From: Aquimarina sp. ERC-38
Lineage (GTDB): Bacteria > Bacteroidota > Bacteroidia > Flavobacteriales > Flavobacteriaceae
DNA length: 64,000 nt
Direction of reading: 5' to 3'
Assembly (NCBI RefSeq): GCF_026222555.1
Contig: NZ_CP098511.1
Coordinates: forward strand, 3,081,501 to 3,145,500
Positions 46,473 to 56,230 of the stretch are shown one piece after another. Position 1 is the first letter of the stretch; every line of letters begins with the position of its first letter. Both the position numbers and the translations under genes were made by a program. A model generated the notes under the pieces. That model was not told where the DNA came from and made no database searches. It saw nothing but the letters and a program-made list of their open reading frames with translations.

Positions 46473-48197
46473 CTAAAACCCAACCACCGTATCATCTCCC
46501 CGGGGATCGGCGCCTCCTTTTAGAAAGCCGTTTTTATCAACCAAAATAGCATCCACTTTACCAATAATTCTATTATCAGATTGATCAATAGAATACCCTT
46601 TGGACGCCAAACTATCTAATAGTTTCTTAGAAAACCCGTTAGGTTCAAAAACTACCTTATCCGGTAACCATTGATGGTGAAATCTGGGTCGGGTTACTGC
46701 TTCTTGCATTGTCATATTGTATTCGTATACGTTTAGGATGGTTTGTAAGACCGAAGTAATGATGGTAGATCCCCCCGGAGTACCCACCACCATCCATAGT
46801 TTATCATCTTTTGTGACAATAGTTGGGGTCATAGAACTTAACATTCGTTTCCCAGGGGCAATTTCATTAGCAACAGACCCGGTCAATCCGAACATATTAG
46901 GTGATCCCGGTTTGGCACTAAAATCATCCATCTCATTATTTAAGAAGAAACCTAGTTCGCTAGCATATAATTTAGATCCGTATGCTCCGTTTAACGTTGT
47001 AGTGACTGAAACGGCATTTCCTAAGGCATCCACAATAGAATAATGAGTGGTTTCGTCACTTTCATAACCGGTAATAGTTCCTTTACTAATCTCAGATGAC
47101 GAAGTTGCAGCCGAAAAGCTGAAATTCTTCATTCTTTTTTTCAAGTAGTTACCATTCAATAAAGTATCTATAGGAATCGTTACAAAATCCGGGTCGCCTA
47201 AATAATGATTACGATCCGCATAAGCCCTTCTTTCCGCTTCAATAATGACCTGTAAAGTCTTTAAATCATAGGCTTCCGATTTATTAAACGGATAAGGTTC
47301 GATCATCTTCATAATCTGACCTAAAGTTACCCCTCCGCTAGAAGGTGGTCCCATGGATATGATATCTAAATCTTTATATGAAAATTGAACCGGATCTCTC
47401 CATACCGCTTCGTATTCAGCTAAATCTTGTAAAGTGATAATGCCTCCTCTCTGGTTAAGGTAGCTAACTAATTTTTTGGCGGTGGTTCCGGTATAAAATT
47501 CATCCTTTCCGTGTTGCGCAATCCGTTGTAGAGTTTTGGCAAGTAAACTGTTTTTTAAAGTATCTCCAATTTGATATTGTTTTGCAAATAGAATAGTGTC
47601 TTTATTGATCCTGATAAAATCTTCTTGAAACCGGGCTAGTCTAGCTTGTTGTTTTGTGGTAATTACAACTCCTTTTTTAGCTAACTGAATAACCGGTTCC
47701 AGAATTTCAGCAATAGGTAAAGTGCCGAACTTTTTATGTACCTCAAAAATTCCGGCAACAGTACCGGGAACACCTACGGCTAATGCACCTTCGCGACTTT
47801 TACCAGCGATAGGTTCACCTAGACTATCCAGATACATATCCTTATGAGCAGCAAGCGGAGCCTTCTCACGGTAGTCCAAAGATCCAACTGTTCCGTCATT
47901 CAGGCGATACACCATAAAACCCCCACCGCCCAGGTTTCCGGCAAAAGGGTAAGCCACGGCCAGTGCCATTTCCGTAGCAATCATCGCGTCGAAGGCATTA
48001 CCCCCTTTTTTCATAATGTCTACACCAATTTCCGAAACTTCTTCCCTCGCTGAAACTACCATAGCTTTAAAATCAGATGAAGTAACTTTAGAAGTTGGTA
48101 TAGCTTTGTCCTTTTCAGTCCTCTTACAGGAAGTGTATATAAAAACAGATAGAAATAAAAGGCAAAACGTTAAGCGGATAGGTATTTTAGTAGTCAT
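46473..48197 (-). CDS. ggt: gamma-glutamyltransferase, lipoprotein form
   Basis: This 574-residue protein has a lipobox (SVFIYTSC, Cys near 24). GGT signatures are AEIGVDIMKKGGNAFDA-type start (GVDIMKKGGNAFDAMIA), NLGGGGFMVYR, and the autoprocessing Thr in DETTHYSIVD (near 385), giving large and small subunits. GSTIITSV follows in the small subunit. It cleaves and transfers gamma-glutamyl groups from glutathione and related peptides, in the periplasm. Catalytic residues are intact. Confidence 0.93.
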   Translation of the reverse strand: MTTKIPIRLTFCLLFLSVFIYTSCKRTEKDKAIPTSKVTSSDFKAMVVSAREEVSEIGVDIMKKGGNAFDAMIATEMALAVAYPFAGNLGGGGFMVYRLNDGTVGSLDYREKAPLAAHKDMYLDSLGEPIAGKSREGALAVGVPGTVAGIFEVHKKFGTLPIAEILEPVIQLAKKGVVITTKQQARLARFQEDFIRINKDTILFAKQYQIGDTLKNSLLAKTLQRIAQHGKDEFYTGTTAKKLVSYLNQRGGIITLQDLAEYEAVWRDPVQFSYKDLDIISMGPPSSGGVTLGQIMKMIEPYPFNKSEAYDLKTLQVIIEAERRAYADRNHYLGDPDFVTIPIDTLLNGNYLKKRMKNFSFSAATSSSEISKGTITGYESDETTHYSIVDALGNAVSVTTTLNGAYGSKLYASELGFFLNNEMDDFSAKPGSPNMFGLTGSVANEIAPGKRMLSSMTPTIVTKDDKLWMVVGTPGGSTIITSVLQTILNVYEYNMTMQEAVTRPRFHHQWLPDKVVFEPNGFSKKLLDSLASKGYSIDQSDNRIIGKVDAILVDKNGFLKGGADPRGDDTVVGF

Positions 48198-48233
48198 ATT
48201 TGAAATAGTTAGAAAGTCAATAAACTAAAATTT

Positions 48234-48821
48234 TTAGGATAAACTCTGAATTTGATCGTGAGTAAATTGTTGCAATTCCTTAAAAAACAGCTCGAATTCC
48301 TTTTGAAACAAACTATAATGTTGTTCCAGTTCAATGATGGCAAAATTCATTTTGGAGACATTTTTTGTACGCTGATTCATTTGGTAGAGAATACTGGAAA
48401 TACCCGGTATGGAAGCATATTGTAATAACCAGTTATTCTTAATCATATACGGCATAAAATTTTGAACACGTTTAGGCAACACCTCTTGATACTCTTGTAA
48501 AAGTTTATAAAATTCAACGGAATAGGTTTCCAGGGGAAGATCAGCGTAAGAATCCCAATTGTACGCTAAAAAATGGTCATAAAATAAATCTACAATGACT
48601 CCGCTATATCTCTTATAGGTAGGTTTTAACCTGGAAATACTTTGTTTTACAATAGGATGATGATCCGTATAATGGTCAATCTTACGGTGTAAGTGAATCC
48701 CCTGAGCAATCCTTAAAGGAAATTTTTCGAATTTTTTACCCTTTACCGAATCCGCTATAAAATTACCGATTTTAAGTTCCGGATCTTCTGCAGACAGGTA
48801 AATATGAGCTAAGAAATTCAT
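48234..48821 (-). CDS. acyl carrier protein phosphodiesterase (AcpH-like)
   Basis: This 195-residue protein matches the AcpH/DUF479 family: MNFLAHIYLS start, GNFIADSVKG, GIHLHRKIDHYTDHHP (metal-binding His/Asp cluster) and VDLFYDHFLAYNW. The enzyme removes phosphopantetheine from acyl carrier protein. It starts 37 bp after the ggt start region on the same strand but is upstream of ggt in transcription order, so the two may be cotranscribed. Confidence 0.85.
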   Translation of the reverse strand: MNFLAHIYLSAEDPELKIGNFIADSVKGKKFEKFPLRIAQGIHLHRKIDHYTDHHPIVKQSISRLKPTYKRYSGVIVDLFYDHFLAYNWDSYADLPLETYSVEFYKLLQEYQEVLPKRVQNFMPYMIKNNWLLQYASIPGISSILYQMNQRTKNVSKMNFAIIELEQHYSLFQKEFELFFKELQQFTHDQIQSLS

Positions 48822-48939
48822 ACGTTCAATATTACAATATTATTTTAAAGAAATTATATTTTCTAAAAGCTTTAGGGTCAATATTCCGTTCAATTTTTAC
48901 CTTTACGGCTTTTAAAACAAACTAATACAATAAATAAGA

Positions 48940-50328
48940 ATGACACTAATAAAATCTATATCAGGAATACGGGGAACGATTGGAGGGGCAGTAGGAGAGA
49001 ACTTAACACCGGTTGATGCCGTAAAATTTGCTTCGGCTTATGGAACCTGGCTTTTAAACAGATCGGGTAAGAAGAACCCAGTCGTGGTGGTAGGTAGAGA
49101 CGCCCGGATTTCCGGGGCAATGATTCAGGAACTGGTCATGAATAGCCTAATAGGATTAGGTATACAGGTAATTGACCTGGGATTATCTACTACGCCTACG
49201 GTAGAAATTGCAGTACCCATGGAACAGGCAGATGGTGGTATCATTCTTACTGCAAGCCATAATCCTAAACAGTGGAATGCTTTAAAATTACTGAATGAAA
49301 AAGGGGAGTTCTTAAACGGTACCGAAGGGGCAAAAATTCTTAAAATCGCCGAAGATGATGCATATACCTTTGCCGATGTAGATAGTTTAGGTACGATTAA
49401 AGAAGATACAACCTATATCGAAAAACATATTAATGAAGTACTTAACCTGGATCTAGTAGACGTTGCAAAAGTAAAAAATGCTAAACTTAAAGTAGTAGTG
49501 GATGCGGTTAACTCTACCGGAGGTATTGCCGTACCCATGTTACTAAAAAAAATGGGAGTTTCAGTTGTTGAACTTTATTGTGAGCCAACCGGTCATTTTC
49601 CTCACAATCCCGAACCTTTAAAAGAACATCTGGTAGATTTATCTGAAAGGGTAGTAGTTGAAAAAGCAGATATGGGCATTACCGTAGATCCGGACGTAGA
49701 CCGTCTGGCTTTTATTGATGAAAACGGAGAGATGTTTGGCGAAGAATATACGCTGGTTGCCTGTGCAGATTATGTTTTAGGGAAAACAAAAGGAAATACG
49801 GTTTCTAATTTATCCTCTACCCGGGCGTTACGGGATATCACGGAAAAACACGGGGGAACCTATGAAGCAAGTGCGGTAGGCGAAGTAAATGTAGTTATCA
49901 AAATGAAAGATAACCATGCGATTATTGGAGGCGAAGGGAATGGCGGTATTATTTATCCGGAATCGCATTACGGGCGTGATTCGCTGGTTGGGATTGCTTT
50001 ATTTTTAACTCATTTCGCCGAAAAAAAAATGAAAGTAAGTGAATTACGGGCCTCGTACCCGGCTTATTATATGAGTAAGAATAAAATTCAACTTACCCCA
50101 TCCTTAAAAGTAGATCAAATACTAAAGGAATTTCATCAGCAAAATAAAGATGAAAAGGTAACTACTATTGACGGAGTAAAAGTAGATTATAAAGACAGTT
50201 GGGTGCATCTTAGAAAAAGTAATACGGAACCTATCATCAGAATTTATACAGAAGCAAACACACAGCAAGCAGCAGATGAGTTAGCAGAAAGCACTATTAA
50301 AGATTTAAAAAAAATAGCAGGTATTTAA
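48940..50328 (+). CDS. glmM: phosphoglucosamine mutase
   Basis: This 462-residue alpha-D-phosphohexomutase has the phosphoserine loop LTASHNPKQWN (near 102), metal loop DPDVDRLAF, sugar-binding GEGNGG and phosphate-binding RKSNTEPIIRI. In this group such single copies are annotated GlmM, making glucosamine-1-phosphate for peptidoglycan and lipopolysaccharide. Phosphomannomutase activity cannot be excluded from sequence. The gene is divergent from acpH and ends 4 bp before the convergent acyltransferase gene. Confidence 0.85.
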   Translation: MTLIKSISGIRGTIGGAVGENLTPVDAVKFASAYGTWLLNRSGKKNPVVVVGRDARISGAMIQELVMNSLIGLGIQVIDLGLSTTPTVEIAVPMEQADGGIILTASHNPKQWNALKLLNEKGEFLNGTEGAKILKIAEDDAYTFADVDSLGTIKEDTTYIEKHINEVLNLDLVDVAKVKNAKLKVVVDAVNSTGGIAVPMLLKKMGVSVVELYCEPTGHFPHNPEPLKEHLVDLSERVVVEKADMGITVDPDVDRLAFIDENGEMFGEEYTLVACADYVLGKTKGNTVSNLSSTRALRDITEKHGGTYEASAVGEVNVVIKMKDNHAIIGGEGNGGIIYPESHYGRDSLVGIALFLTHFAEKKMKVSELRASYPAYYMSKNKIQLTPSLKVDQILKEFHQQNKDEKVTTIDGVKVDYKDSWVHLRKSNTEPIIRIYTEANTQQAADELAESTIKDLKKIAGI

Positions 50329-50332
50329 AATA

Positions 50333-51235
50333 TCAAGCTATGGTGACATCTTTGGGGATGGGAGCATTGCGGTGCTTCCATCTTTTATGTGTCCATAAAT
50401 AGTTGCCAGGGTTTGACTTAATTTGGTTCTCTAATAATTCAATAAACCTTTTTGTAATGTAATGGTTGTCTTCATTTTTTGGGTCTTCACTAATAGGAAC
50501 CAGGGTGGCACTGTAAAAACCTCTCTTCACTTTTTCTACGTTTAAGTAGTAAACACTTAACCCCATTTTTTTTCCGATAACTTCAGCTCCGTTTATGGTA
50601 GGTACTTTGATATTAAAGAAATCCGTCCAAAAGGTAGCATCGTGAATTTTTGGAGATTGATCGGATATAAGACCGTAGAGGTAAAGTCCGCTTTTTTTTC
50701 GCTCGTCTATTAGAATTTTTCGGAAAATATCACGTTTAGCAACTACTTGAGACCCAAACCTGCCCCGAATACGATGGGCTAAGGCGTCAAAATATTTATT
50801 CTTTAAAGGTTTGTAGACACCTACGCAGGTGAAATCAGATACAATTTCAATAGCATTAGACCACTCGTAACTATTGTAATGGCCCATAGTGACGATGATA
50901 CTCCTGCCTTCTTCAGATAAGCGGGTAAACATATCCAGGTTGGTAATAGCAAAACGCTTGACCATTTCCTTTTTTGAAATACTTAAGGTACGTGCCATTT
51001 CCAGGAACATATCACACATATGTTTATAGGAAGCTTTACTAATCTTTTTATATTCAGAAGCAGTTTTATCAGGAAATGCTAATTGTAAATTGGTTAGAAC
51101 TGTCTTTCTTCGGTAACGAATGATATAATATACAAAGTAATAGACCAGGTCAGAAACTTTGTAAAAAACACTCCAGGGAAGACGGGAAAGTATCCAAATA
51201 ACCGGATAAAGTAGTCGATAAATAAGTAGCTGCAT
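50333..51235 (-). CDS. LpxL/HtrB-family lipid A acyltransferase
   Basis: This 300-residue protein has an N-terminal membrane segment (LSRLPWSVFYKVSDLVYYFVYYII) and the catalytic H-x4-E in MGHYNSYEW (near 118). It also has SDQSPK and the late WTHKRWKHR that typifies the family. It adds a secondary acyl chain to lipid A at the inner membrane. It may be responsible for the flavobacterial lipid A or aminolipid acylation; the chain is not predictable. Confidence 0.85.
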   Translation of the reverse strand: MQLLIYRLLYPVIWILSRLPWSVFYKVSDLVYYFVYYIIRYRRKTVLTNLQLAFPDKTASEYKKISKASYKHMCDMFLEMARTLSISKKEMVKRFAITNLDMFTRLSEEGRSIIVTMGHYNSYEWSNAIEIVSDFTCVGVYKPLKNKYFDALAHRIRGRFGSQVVAKRDIFRKILIDERKKSGLYLYGLISDQSPKIHDATFWTDFFNIKVPTINGAEVIGKKMGLSVYYLNVEKVKRGFYSATLVPISEDPKNEDNHYITKRFIELLENQIKSNPGNYLWTHKRWKHRNAPIPKDVTIA

Positions 51236-51361
51236 AGGTGCAATTAAAAGGCAAAGATATCATTTTTAACCTAGTCAAATAGCATATTATATTTTATAGC
51301 GGAGTTCAGTTTTTATTGCATTCAGCAAAAAATATGATTTATATTTGACCAAAAACCAGGC

Positions 51362-52012
51362 ATGGGAGGTATAAGTATTGTACTAATAGTAGTAATTGGG
51401 ATAAATGTTCTGTTTTCACTTAAAGGGTTTAATGATTTCTCTTTTTTTGAAAAATACAAATTTAACATTGGTGCTATCCGCAATGGCGAACAGGTACGAA
51501 TGGTTTCATCAGCATTTTTACATGCAGATACTACACATTTGTTTTTTAACATGCTTACCCTTTACTTTTTTGCCCCCTTAGTACTTTCCTATCTAGGAAA
51601 TATAAAATTCCTGGTGGTTTATTCGGGAAGTCTGTTAGTTGGAAACCTATTATCTTTTACCTTTCATAAAAATGAATATCAGTATAGTGCGGTGGGTGCT
51701 AGTGGGGCAGTTTCTGGCATTATATATTCCGGAATCCTATTTCAACCGGATATGAAGTTATACATGATGTTTATTCCGATTCCTATCCCAGCGTATCTTT
51801 TTGGAATCGGATATTTACTTTTTTCTATCTACGGTATGAAAAGTAAGTTAGGGAACATTGGGCATGACGCTCACTTCGGGGGAGCAGTAGGAGGCTATAT
51901 TTTGACCTTACTTATGGCACCTTACCTGCTTGAAACTAATTTTTTAATAGTTGGTTTACTCGCTATACCTATTGTCATCCTGTTTGTAATGAAAAAGTTA
52001 GGTAAGATTTAA
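51362..52012 (+). CDS. rhomboid-family intramembrane serine protease
   Basis: This 216-residue protein has six membrane helices. The catalytic Ser is in VGASGAVSG (near 113) and the His in HDAHFGGAVGG (near 170). HLFFNMLTLYFF gives the conserved loop-1 region (H and N). It cleaves transmembrane substrates within the bilayer; substrates unknown. It is divergent from the acyltransferase gene. Confidence 0.92.
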   Translation: MGGISIVLIVVIGINVLFSLKGFNDFSFFEKYKFNIGAIRNGEQVRMVSSAFLHADTTHLFFNMLTLYFFAPLVLSYLGNIKFLVVYSGSLLVGNLLSFTFHKNEYQYSAVGASGAVSGIIYSGILFQPDMKLYMMFIPIPIPAYLFGIGYLLFSIYGMKSKLGNIGHDAHFGGAVGGYILTLLMAPYLLETNFLIVGLLAIPIVILFVMKKLGKI

Positions 52013-52090
52013 AGAGGACTAATGGATTATTTAAAAAATCAAATTTTAGACTTTGTTTCACTCAAAAGAATTCCCCAAAGCTCTACTCAG

Positions 52091-52438
52091 GGTGTAGCGT
52101 ATAAATTTACGACTTTTAGAACCAAGAGTCAAGATAAAAAGAGTCTTGGTTCTTGATTCTTGTAGCGAAGCGATCTTGTTTCTGATACTTCGATGTCTCT
52201 GCCTAAGGTGTTGCGTATAAATTCACGACTTTTAGAACCAAGAGTCAAGACAAAAAAAGTCTTGTTTCTTGACTCTTATAGCGAAACGTTCTTGTTTCTG
52301 ATACATCGATGTCTCTGCCTAAGGTGTAGCGTATAGATTCATGACTTTAAGAACCAAGAGTTCAAGATGGAAAAAAGTCTTGTTTCTTGATTCTTGTAGC
52401 GAAGCGTTCTTGTTTCTGAATTTGAAGTACTCTACAGA
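52091..52438. repeat. three tandem units of 116 bp
   Basis: GGTGTAGCGTATA-like starts occur at 52091, 52207 and 52323. Each is followed by TTTAGAACCAAGAGT, AAGTCTTG/TTCTTGA, TGTAGCGAAGCG and TCTTGTTTCTGA. The two periods are exactly 116. No gene lies inside. The AGAACCAAGAGTC and complementary TTGGTTCTTGATTC phrases can pair within a unit. The array ends just beyond the tlpA-type stop. Confidence 0.85.
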
Positions 52439-52444
52439 GAAACC

Positions 52445-53578
52445 TTATAACGTACTTTCTGAAGTCTCTCCCAATATCTCTGCAATTTTGCTTTCTAAGG
52501 CCGGACCTCTCAGATTTTTTGCAATGACCTTTCCGTTTTCATCCAAAATAAAAGTAGCGGGTATGGAACGTACACCGTAGGTTTTTGCAATAGGATCTTG
52601 CCAAAATTGTAAATTAGATACGTGGTTCCATTCCAGATTATCCTGATCTATAGCACTAATCCATTGTTCTTTTTTACGATCCAGCGAAACACCTACAATA
52701 TTTAAACCTTTATCATGATATTTATTATAAATACGGACTACATTCGGATTTTCAATACGACAGGGACGACACCAGGAAGCCCAAAAATCTAAGATAGTTA
52801 TTTTACCTAAATTATCATGCAGGGTTAGTTTGGACCCATCCGGAGTAGGAGCCGTAAAATCTTCGGATTCACTTCCTACATCAATCTTACCAATGGAAGA
52901 GGCAATCATCATATCCAGGTTTTTACCTAAACGTGATTTTTTTAAAGTGTCGGGTACGGCAGTATATAATTTTTTAATCTCTCTGGCAGGCAATGCTTTT
53001 AAATTCATTAGATCGGTTAATACCATTACGGACACAATACTATTCGGGTATTCTTTTGCCAGGTTTTTGCGAAAAGCTTTTTCTTCCTCATCAATACTTT
53101 TTAATTCCTCTCTGTATTTAAGGACTTTATCATTTTCACCCAACTTTGAAGCTACTTGAAAATCCGTACCAATCTTCTCTTTTCTTTTACCAAAATTATT
53201 TAGCTTATCTACGTAAGTAAAGAATAATTCATTTTCAGACCCACCTACTACTTTAGAACTACGTAAGCTATCTTTGTAAACAGTCATCGTAATTTCCTGA
53301 TTCTCCGGTAAAAAAATTATATTTCCCGGAATATTAGGAAAATTAATATAATTAAAGTCCGAAGAAGAAGTATCAGGTAAATCAAAAGTAAAACGCCCGT
53401 CTTGTACTTCAGTGGAATCTACGATGGAGGGACGATTAGATTGACTTATAGCATTGATATATACTTTAGTACCGTTTTCTATATCTTTAGCTTCTCCGAC
53501 AATCCGATATCCGGTTTTCTTCTGGTCGCATGAAGAAATAAAACATATCGCTAAAAGAACTAGGCTAAAATATTTCAT
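52445..53578 (-). CDS. TlpA-family thiol-disulfide oxidoreductase lipoprotein
   Basis: This 377-residue protein has a lipobox (AICFISSC, Cys near 17). An N-terminal DUF4369-like beta domain (about 22-125) and a helical middle are followed by a C-terminal thioredoxin fold. The fold holds FWASWCRPCRIENP (redox pair near 265-269) and a later SIPATFILD with cis-Pro. It is membrane-attached and reduces or exchanges periplasmic disulfides; in Bacteroidota such proteins often serve uptake or cytochrome assembly. Confidence 0.87.
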   Translation of the reverse strand: MKYFSLVLLAICFISSCDQKKTGYRIVGEAKDIENGTKVYINAISQSNRPSIVDSTEVQDGRFTFDLPDTSSSDFNYINFPNIPGNIIFLPENQEITMTVYKDSLRSSKVVGGSENELFFTYVDKLNNFGKRKEKIGTDFQVASKLGENDKVLKYREELKSIDEEEKAFRKNLAKEYPNSIVSVMVLTDLMNLKALPAREIKKLYTAVPDTLKKSRLGKNLDMMIASSIGKIDVGSESEDFTAPTPDGSKLTLHDNLGKITILDFWASWCRPCRIENPNVVRIYNKYHDKGLNIVGVSLDRKKEQWISAIDQDNLEWNHVSNLQFWQDPIAKTYGVRSIPATFILDENGKVIAKNLRGPALESKIAEILGETSESTL

Positions 53579-53846
53579 ATTAAAATAAATTATAAATCTA
53601 TAAAACAGTTACTTAATGAAGATAACCGAAAGATTTGTAGATTGAAATGTAAAATTATCAAATGCTATTCAGTATTACTAAAGTTTTCTTTTAAAATTAT
53701 GAAAATATTAAAGCCAATTTTACCGTATTTAATGTTTTTATATCTAAATAATTGAGCTTTTATCGTTTTCGGAAACGTAATTTAATGTTAACAGCATATT
53801 ATTAGCTACCGGATTATCCTATTTTTGTTAAGGTAAAGGGGGTATT

Positions 53847-56213
53847 ATGGCAATAATGGAACAAGATTTTCCGTTGCAGATCAAAATAAGCTTTTCAAAA
53901 TTATTTGAGAAGTATAGAGAGTTGTGTAAAAGTGAAAGCTATCTTAGTCGGGAAAGGGCAGAAGGAGTACTTAACATTGCTTCTAAATTTCCGGAACTGG
54001 AAGAAGGCGTTACGTCTTTAGAAAGAATTAAAGAGCTTGCGCCTGAAATAGAGATGATACTTGAAGATGCTTTTGCTCCGGTATTGCAGAGTAACGAAAT
54101 TAAAATTGCTACCATTCCTTTCAACAATGCGGTCTTAAAAGCAACCGAACGCTATCAGAATATTGTTAAAGCAGCAGGAAAAGATTTTATACCTCGTATT
54201 AAAAACCTGGACGAAGACCATTATTACATCATGGGATGTAGTATGATTCTGAAACAGTATTACGGATTTAAAATTGACTTTAGAAGGCCATTCTTTTACG
54301 ATATTCCTGATGCTTCTAAGATTTTACGTCATTATCGTATTCTCTACAACGCAGATTTTATAGAAATTCAAAAAACTGCGAATGCAAAGGAAATAACTGC
54401 CGACGATGTTTCCGAACTATTAGATAATTTTGATAATGTAGCTGTTTGGAAAGAAAAATTTCCTCCTTCAAGTTGGGTATTTAAAGGAGTAATTATTGCT
54501 AATTTATTTGATGCCACTATTGATGTGGCTTTATCTGAATTTAAAACAAGTTTGCTTAAATATGATAAAACCCAAACAAATTTTGTAACAAAATTCGAAG
54601 AAATATTTCAGGCAATTTTTAATCTACCAGAGATTAAAGTTGGTTTTACGGCGTATAATGAAGAAGAAGGAATATTAGAGCGAGTTCCGGATCGAAGTTT
54701 TTCAAGTTATATCTTAAGTTCAAAGGATAGCGAAACTTGCGAGGAAGTCTTATGTGACCGAAGTTATGAGAATTTACTAAAACAATCTATCTACTTTGCG
54801 ATCTCAGATATAGAAAGGCAACATAAGCTTGATAGAAAAGAAAAATTATATAAAAACCTAGAGGATAAAGGTATTAAAAGCGCTATTTTGGCTCCTATTG
54901 TTCACAATAAAAAATTTCTGGGAGTACTAGAAATTGTTTCTCCTAACAGTCAGGAATTAAATAGTATCAATGCTTATAAGTTAGAAGATATCATGCCCTA
55001 TCTTATGGATGCGGTTGTACGTTCCAGACAAACGGCTGATAATGAGATTGAGCTTTTGATTCAGCGGGAATGTACTTCTATTCATCCCAGCGTGTATTGG
55101 CGGTTTAGGCAAGAAGCCAGAAAGGTACTTTACGGGAAAGCAAAAGGTAGAAAAATTTCGTTTAATGATGTAGTCTTTGAAAATGTATATCCGTTATACG
55201 GGCAAATTGATATTAAAGGTTCTTCGGAAGCTAGAAATCAGGCAATTCAAAAAGATATTGTAATTCAGTTGACTTCCGTAAAGAAGATTATTAATACCAT
55301 AGCTTCCGTAGAAAAACTACCTATTTATGAACAGTTGATCTTTAGAATAAACAGCTATATTACCGAAATTGAAAAGCAACTGGAAGTAGATAGTGAAAAG
55401 AAAGTACTGGATTTTATTAAAAACGAAATCCGCCCGCTCTTTAGGCACAGTACACAGAAAGGAAGTAAAGTAGGTTCGTTAATCAAAGAGTATAACGATA
55501 TGATTAATGATGATCTTGACCTGGTATATCGACATCGTAAAGCCTATGACGATTCTGTAATGCAAATAAACAAGGAACTTGCTAACCTACTAGATGAAAA
55601 ACAGGTGGAAGCACAGGCGATGTACCCCCACTTTTTTGAACGTTTTAAAACAGATGGAGTAGAGCATAATATTTACATCGGGGAATCTATTACTAAACGG
55701 AAAAGTTTTAATAAAATCTATCTACATAACCTGCGATTATGGCAATTACAGGTAATGTGCGAATTAGAAAATGAGTACTACCAGTTAAAAAAGAAGCTTA
55801 TTACGAATCTGGACGTTACTTCTATGATTTTGGTATTTAATACTTCGCTATCCGTTCGCTTTAGAATGGATGAAAAGCGTTTTGATGTAGACGGTACCTA
55901 TAATGCCAGGTATGAAGTAATTAAAAAACGAGTGGATAAATCCTTTATTAAAAACTCACAACAACGCGTTGTTCAAAAAGGAAAACTGGTCATTATTTAT
56001 TCGCAACGCTCTGACGAAAAGGAATATATGCGCTACTTGCAATTTTTACAATCCAAAAATTATCTTGAAGATCAGATAGAAATTGTAGAATTAGAAGATT
56101 TACAGGGAATTACCGGTTTAAAAGCACTGAGAGTAAATATACTTTATCATAAAAATAATGATGATAAAGAGTTTTATACGTATGAAGACTTGATGAAAGA
56201 AATTAATAATTAA
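53847..56213 (+). CDS. large GAF-domain-containing signalling protein
   Basis: This 788-residue cytoplasmic protein has no membrane segments. A helical N-terminus (about 1-235) is followed by a GAF-like domain (about 240-400: VGFTAYNEEEGIL, SAILAPIVHNKKFLGVLEIVS). A long helical C-terminal region (to about 770) ends in a compact alpha/beta stretch (LVIIYSQRSDEKEYMRYL). No kinase, cyclase or output motif is evident, so the output is unknown. A metallophosphoesterase-barrel gene follows after 17 bp, suggesting an operon. ATG 53847 is used; ATG 53856 is possible. Confidence 0.65.
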   Translation: MAIMEQDFPLQIKISFSKLFEKYRELCKSESYLSRERAEGVLNIASKFPELEEGVTSLERIKELAPEIEMILEDAFAPVLQSNEIKIATIPFNNAVLKATERYQNIVKAAGKDFIPRIKNLDEDHYYIMGCSMILKQYYGFKIDFRRPFFYDIPDASKILRHYRILYNADFIEIQKTANAKEITADDVSELLDNFDNVAVWKEKFPPSSWVFKGVIIANLFDATIDVALSEFKTSLLKYDKTQTNFVTKFEEIFQAIFNLPEIKVGFTAYNEEEGILERVPDRSFSSYILSSKDSETCEEVLCDRSYENLLKQSIYFAISDIERQHKLDRKEKLYKNLEDKGIKSAILAPIVHNKKFLGVLEIVSPNSQELNSINAYKLEDIMPYLMDAVVRSRQTADNEIELLIQRECTSIHPSVYWRFRQEARKVLYGKAKGRKISFNDVVFENVYPLYGQIDIKGSSEARNQAIQKDIVIQLTSVKKIINTIASVEKLPIYEQLIFRINSYITEIEKQLEVDSEKKVLDFIKNEIRPLFRHSTQKGSKVGSLIKEYNDMINDDLDLVYRHRKAYDDSVMQINKELANLLDEKQVEAQAMYPHFFERFKTDGVEHNIYIGESITKRKSFNKIYLHNLRLWQLQVMCELENEYYQLKKKLITNLDVTSMILVFNTSLSVRFRMDEKRFDVDGTYNARYEVIKKRVDKSFIKNSQQRVVQKGKLVIIYSQRSDEKEYMRYLQFLQSKNYLEDQIEIVELEDLQGITGLKALRVNILYHKNNDDKEFYTYEDLMKEINN

Positions 56214-56230
56214 AAATGTAGTCATAATTC

